Origin: Planctomycetales bacterium | GTDB taxonomy: Bacteria; Planctomycetota; Phycisphaerae; SM23-33 | Length of the DNA: 8,450 nucleotides | Assembly (NCBI GenBank): GCA_030592655.1 | Contig: JAUVIQ010000142.1 | Location: 1-8,450, forward strand | Direction: 5' to 3' | Shown here: one piece after another, positions 7,090 through 8,450 of the stretch | How the letters are laid out: the number at the start of each line of letters is the position of its first letter | Numbering within the stretch: position 1 is the first letter of the stretch | Made by a program: the position numbers and the translations under genes | Notes under the pieces: model-generated | Seen by the model: only the letters and a program-made list of their open reading frames with translations | What the model was told of the DNA's origin: nothing | Database searches by the model: none

Positions 7090-7179
7090 ATTTCCGATTT
7101 TCAATTTCCAATTTTCAATTGACCGGAGCGGCCGCCGGAGATTCTTTCAATTGAAAATCGGAAATTGAAAATCGGAAAT
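7090..7179. repeat. Large inverted repeat, 33-bp arms built from 14-bp units
   Basis: The arms at 7090-7122 and 7147-7179 are reverse complements with one mismatch in 33 positions. Each arm is itself an imperfect direct repeat of a 14-bp unit (ATTTCCGATTTTCA on the left arm). The 24-nt centre is GC-rich and holds a smaller palindrome (CCGG...CCGG around CGGCCG). The element fills most of the space between the RNase H-like gene, whose stop codon is 1 nt away, and the STAS gene. As RNA it would form a very stable stem-loop, able to protect or end the upstream transcript, though no T-run follows. A miniature mobile or REP-like element is the other reading. Confidence 0.85.
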
Positions 7180-7180
7180 C

Positions 7181-8149
7181 CTATCGGCATCTTACCAGTA
7201 GCGGTTTGTCGATCTGTTCGGCTGCGATTGTCTTGTCGATGTCTTTCAGGAAGCGTTTTCCGTCGGTGTAATAACCGGCAGTGGGTTTCAGGTCGGCGAT
7301 GCGTTCAGCCCACCATTTATTCAGCAGTTCCATGAACAGTTCACGGAGGTACTTGCTGACCATACTGGCCAGCGCGACCGGAAGCGAATCGCTTTCCGCC
7401 TTCGTGCAGAATCGGATTTCCGCGCTGCGATTACCGTCGCGGACGATGTAGGTGCTTTGCCGCTCGGATTCTTCGACGATTTTTATCTGCGCGCCGTCGA
7501 ATATCCGCTGCAAAGGCCTGATGTAGCGTGTGCGTCCGCCCTGTCGATCGACGACGATGTGGGTCGGCTCGGCATTGCCGGCGTAGGTTCGAAATACGTA
7601 GTCCAGCAGGCGGGCGGTTATTCCGAACGAAGCCACCGCCTTGTTGCGTGTGCTGCGGATAAGGCGATTGTATTGCCCGACGAAGACGGGCTCGGCCCGG
7701 ATTGCTTCAAGGGTTATTCCTCGACGGGTCATAGCCTCGGCTGCGCCCCGTGCGCGCAACGAGAGGTCTTCAGCCCCGGCCTGGCGTGGCAGGGACGGGT
7801 CGGCGTTCGCGTACCAGCGATAACCCTGCATCATGTCGCCGGCTGAAGGCGCGATGCGACGAAGGAGTTCCCGTAGCGACTTCGGCGGTTGACCTGTCTG
7901 TCCAATCATTCCGAGTACGCCGCGCTCGATGTGCACCAGGCCCGCGCTGCGAACGTGCATTTCTTTGGAATCAGCCACAGGTAGGGCGGGGGATTTGCGG
8001 AAACCCTTCTTTGCCACCGTGCCGGACAACATTGACCAGAAGCACTCATTCGCTGCATGGTCCGGCAGGCGAAAAACGCTTGCCGACACCACCAGCGGGC
8101 CAAGTATCGGACCCATACCGGCTTCATCTATTCCTGCTATTATCGCCAT
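7181..8149 (-). CDS. Divergent ribonuclease HII-like protein
   Basis: A 322-residue protein with the fold signature of type 2 RNases H, which cut RNA in RNA-DNA hybrids or single ribonucleotides in DNA. It opens MAIIAGIDEAGMGPILGPLV, very close to the RNase HII start, giving Asp8 and Glu9. Other likely active-site points are ADSKEMH (59-65), VVDRQGG with Asp201, and AESDSLPVALASMVSKYLRE (251-270), which aligns with the RNase HII segment before SIVAK and puts Glu252 where Asp is usual. PTAGYYTDGKRFL (289-301) resembles the C-terminal Gly/Tyr loop. Odd: Met12 replaces the Arg/Lys of the GR(K)G substrate motif, and the protein is much longer than typical RNase HII (about 200), with an insert around residues 65-185. 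An in-frame GTG at 8176 would add nine residues; neither start has a clear ribosome site, and I chose the ATG because it matches the family start. Confidence 0.8.
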   Translation of the reverse strand: MAIIAGIDEAGMGPILGPLVVSASVFRLPDHAANECFWSMLSGTVAKKGFRKSPALPVADSKEMHVRSAGLVHIERGVLGMIGQTGQPPKSLRELLRRIAPSAGDMMQGYRWYANADPSLPRQAGAEDLSLRARGAAEAMTRRGITLEAIRAEPVFVGQYNRLIRSTRNKAVASFGITARLLDYVFRTYAGNAEPTHIVVDRQGGRTRYIRPLQRIFDGAQIKIVEESERQSTYIVRDGNRSAEIRFCTKAESDSLPVALASMVSKYLRELFMELLNKWWAERIADLKPTAGYYTDGKRFLKDIDKTIAAEQIDKPLLVRCR

Positions 8150-8224
8150 CAGTGGCGAAATTATAGACCGTTTCACCGGCGTATGAAAGGGCTGTTGTTT
8201 TCAGCGACGGTTTCTCCGTGGCTG

Positions 8225-8450
8225 TTATGACTTCCGCCTGCGTCGTCGCAGAAGCACCAAACCGCCCAGACCCATGACGGTCAGAGTCATCGGTTCCGGT
8301 ACAGAGCCGCTGCCGGCCGGATTCCAGTTCAACCCTATGATGGCCAGGTCTGTCGGGTCAACGTCTCCGTCACCGTCGAAATCGCCGGTTTTCCAAACGT
8401 TGGCGTTTGCGCCCGCCGGGTCCCAATTCAGTCCTACGGTGGCCAGGTCC
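8225..8450 (-). CDS. C-terminus of a secreted dockerin-like, PEP-CTERM protein (5' part outside window)
   Basis: Seventy-four C-terminal residues are visible before a TAA at 8227-8225. They hold the end of one repeat (DLATVGLNWDPAG, 1-13) and a full second one, GDFDGDGDVDPTDLAIIGLN (22-41), with the D-x-D-x-D-x-x-D spacing of a dockerin type I/EF-hand-like calcium loop. A short linker leads to VPEP (50-53), a hydrophobic stretch (MTLTVMGLGGLVLL, 54-67) and the basic end RRRRRKS. That tail is a PEP-CTERM sorting signal, removed by an exosortase after export, so the mature protein should be at the cell surface or in the extracellular matrix. Its catalytic or structural part is beyond the window edge, so its function cannot be stated. 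The RNase H-like gene follows 75 bp downstream. Confidence 0.9.
   Translation of the reverse strand, partial: DLATVGLNWDPAGANANVWKTGDFDGDGDVDPTDLAIIGLNWNPAGSGSVPEPMTLTVMGLGGLVLLRRRRRKS

Noticed and set aside
7090..7179. Possible CRISPR array
   Set aside because: Only 14-bp units in inverted pairs without regular unique spacers; no cas genes nearby.

Overview
The window looks like a chromosomal piece of a planctomycete-type bacterium, most likely of the Phycisphaerae lineage. The main clue is at the right edge: a dockerin-like Ca-binding repeat followed by a PEP-CTERM sorting tail ending in an Arg-rich cluster, a combination common in those genomes. A membrane pyrophosphatase with a signal peptide, a lipoprotein polysaccharide lyase and a divergent RNase H fit the same picture. 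The taxonomic call is inference. Every gene I can support lies on the minus strand, so transcription runs from right to left, and all plus-strand open frames are shadows.

Layout in the direction of transcription. 8450-8225: C-terminal end of a secreted dockerin/PEP-CTERM protein, truncated by the window edge. 8149-7181: a divergent RNase HII-like protein. 7179-7090: a large, nearly perfect inverted repeat that almost touches its stop codon. 7043-6693: a small STAS-domain protein (anti-sigma factor antagonist type). 6591-4369: a lipoprotein of the heparinase II/III polysaccharide lyase superfamily. 4279-3248: a C45-family N-terminal-nucleophile acyltransferase/amidohydrolase. 3200-3096: a frameshifted remnant of a second STAS gene. 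2986-2807: rpsU (ribosomal protein S21, 59 codons) behind a textbook sigma-70 promoter. 2777-2714: short GC-rich tandem hairpins and a TTCGAA inverted repeat. 2621-1: hppA, a membrane ion-pumping pyrophosphatase that leaves the window before its C-terminus.

How the parts fit. The lyase and the C45 enzyme are adjacent, 88 bp apart, and look more AT-rich than hppA, so they may form a small catabolic or acquired cassette. The lyase would cleave an acidic polysaccharide outside the cytoplasmic membrane; the C45 enzyme could hydrolyse or transfer an acyl group on a related substrate (inference). The cassette sits between the intact STAS gene and the STAS remnant, so it may have been inserted into, or may have replaced, part of a former tandem STAS pair. 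rpsU and hppA are housekeeping genes.

The observations most worth following are a periplasmic-side insert of about 137 residues in HppA between two conserved helices, the STAS relic with a 31-bp exact match to the intact gene, the RNase H-like protein that lacks the basic residue of the GR(K)G motif, and the 33-bp-arm inverted repeat built from 14-bp units.
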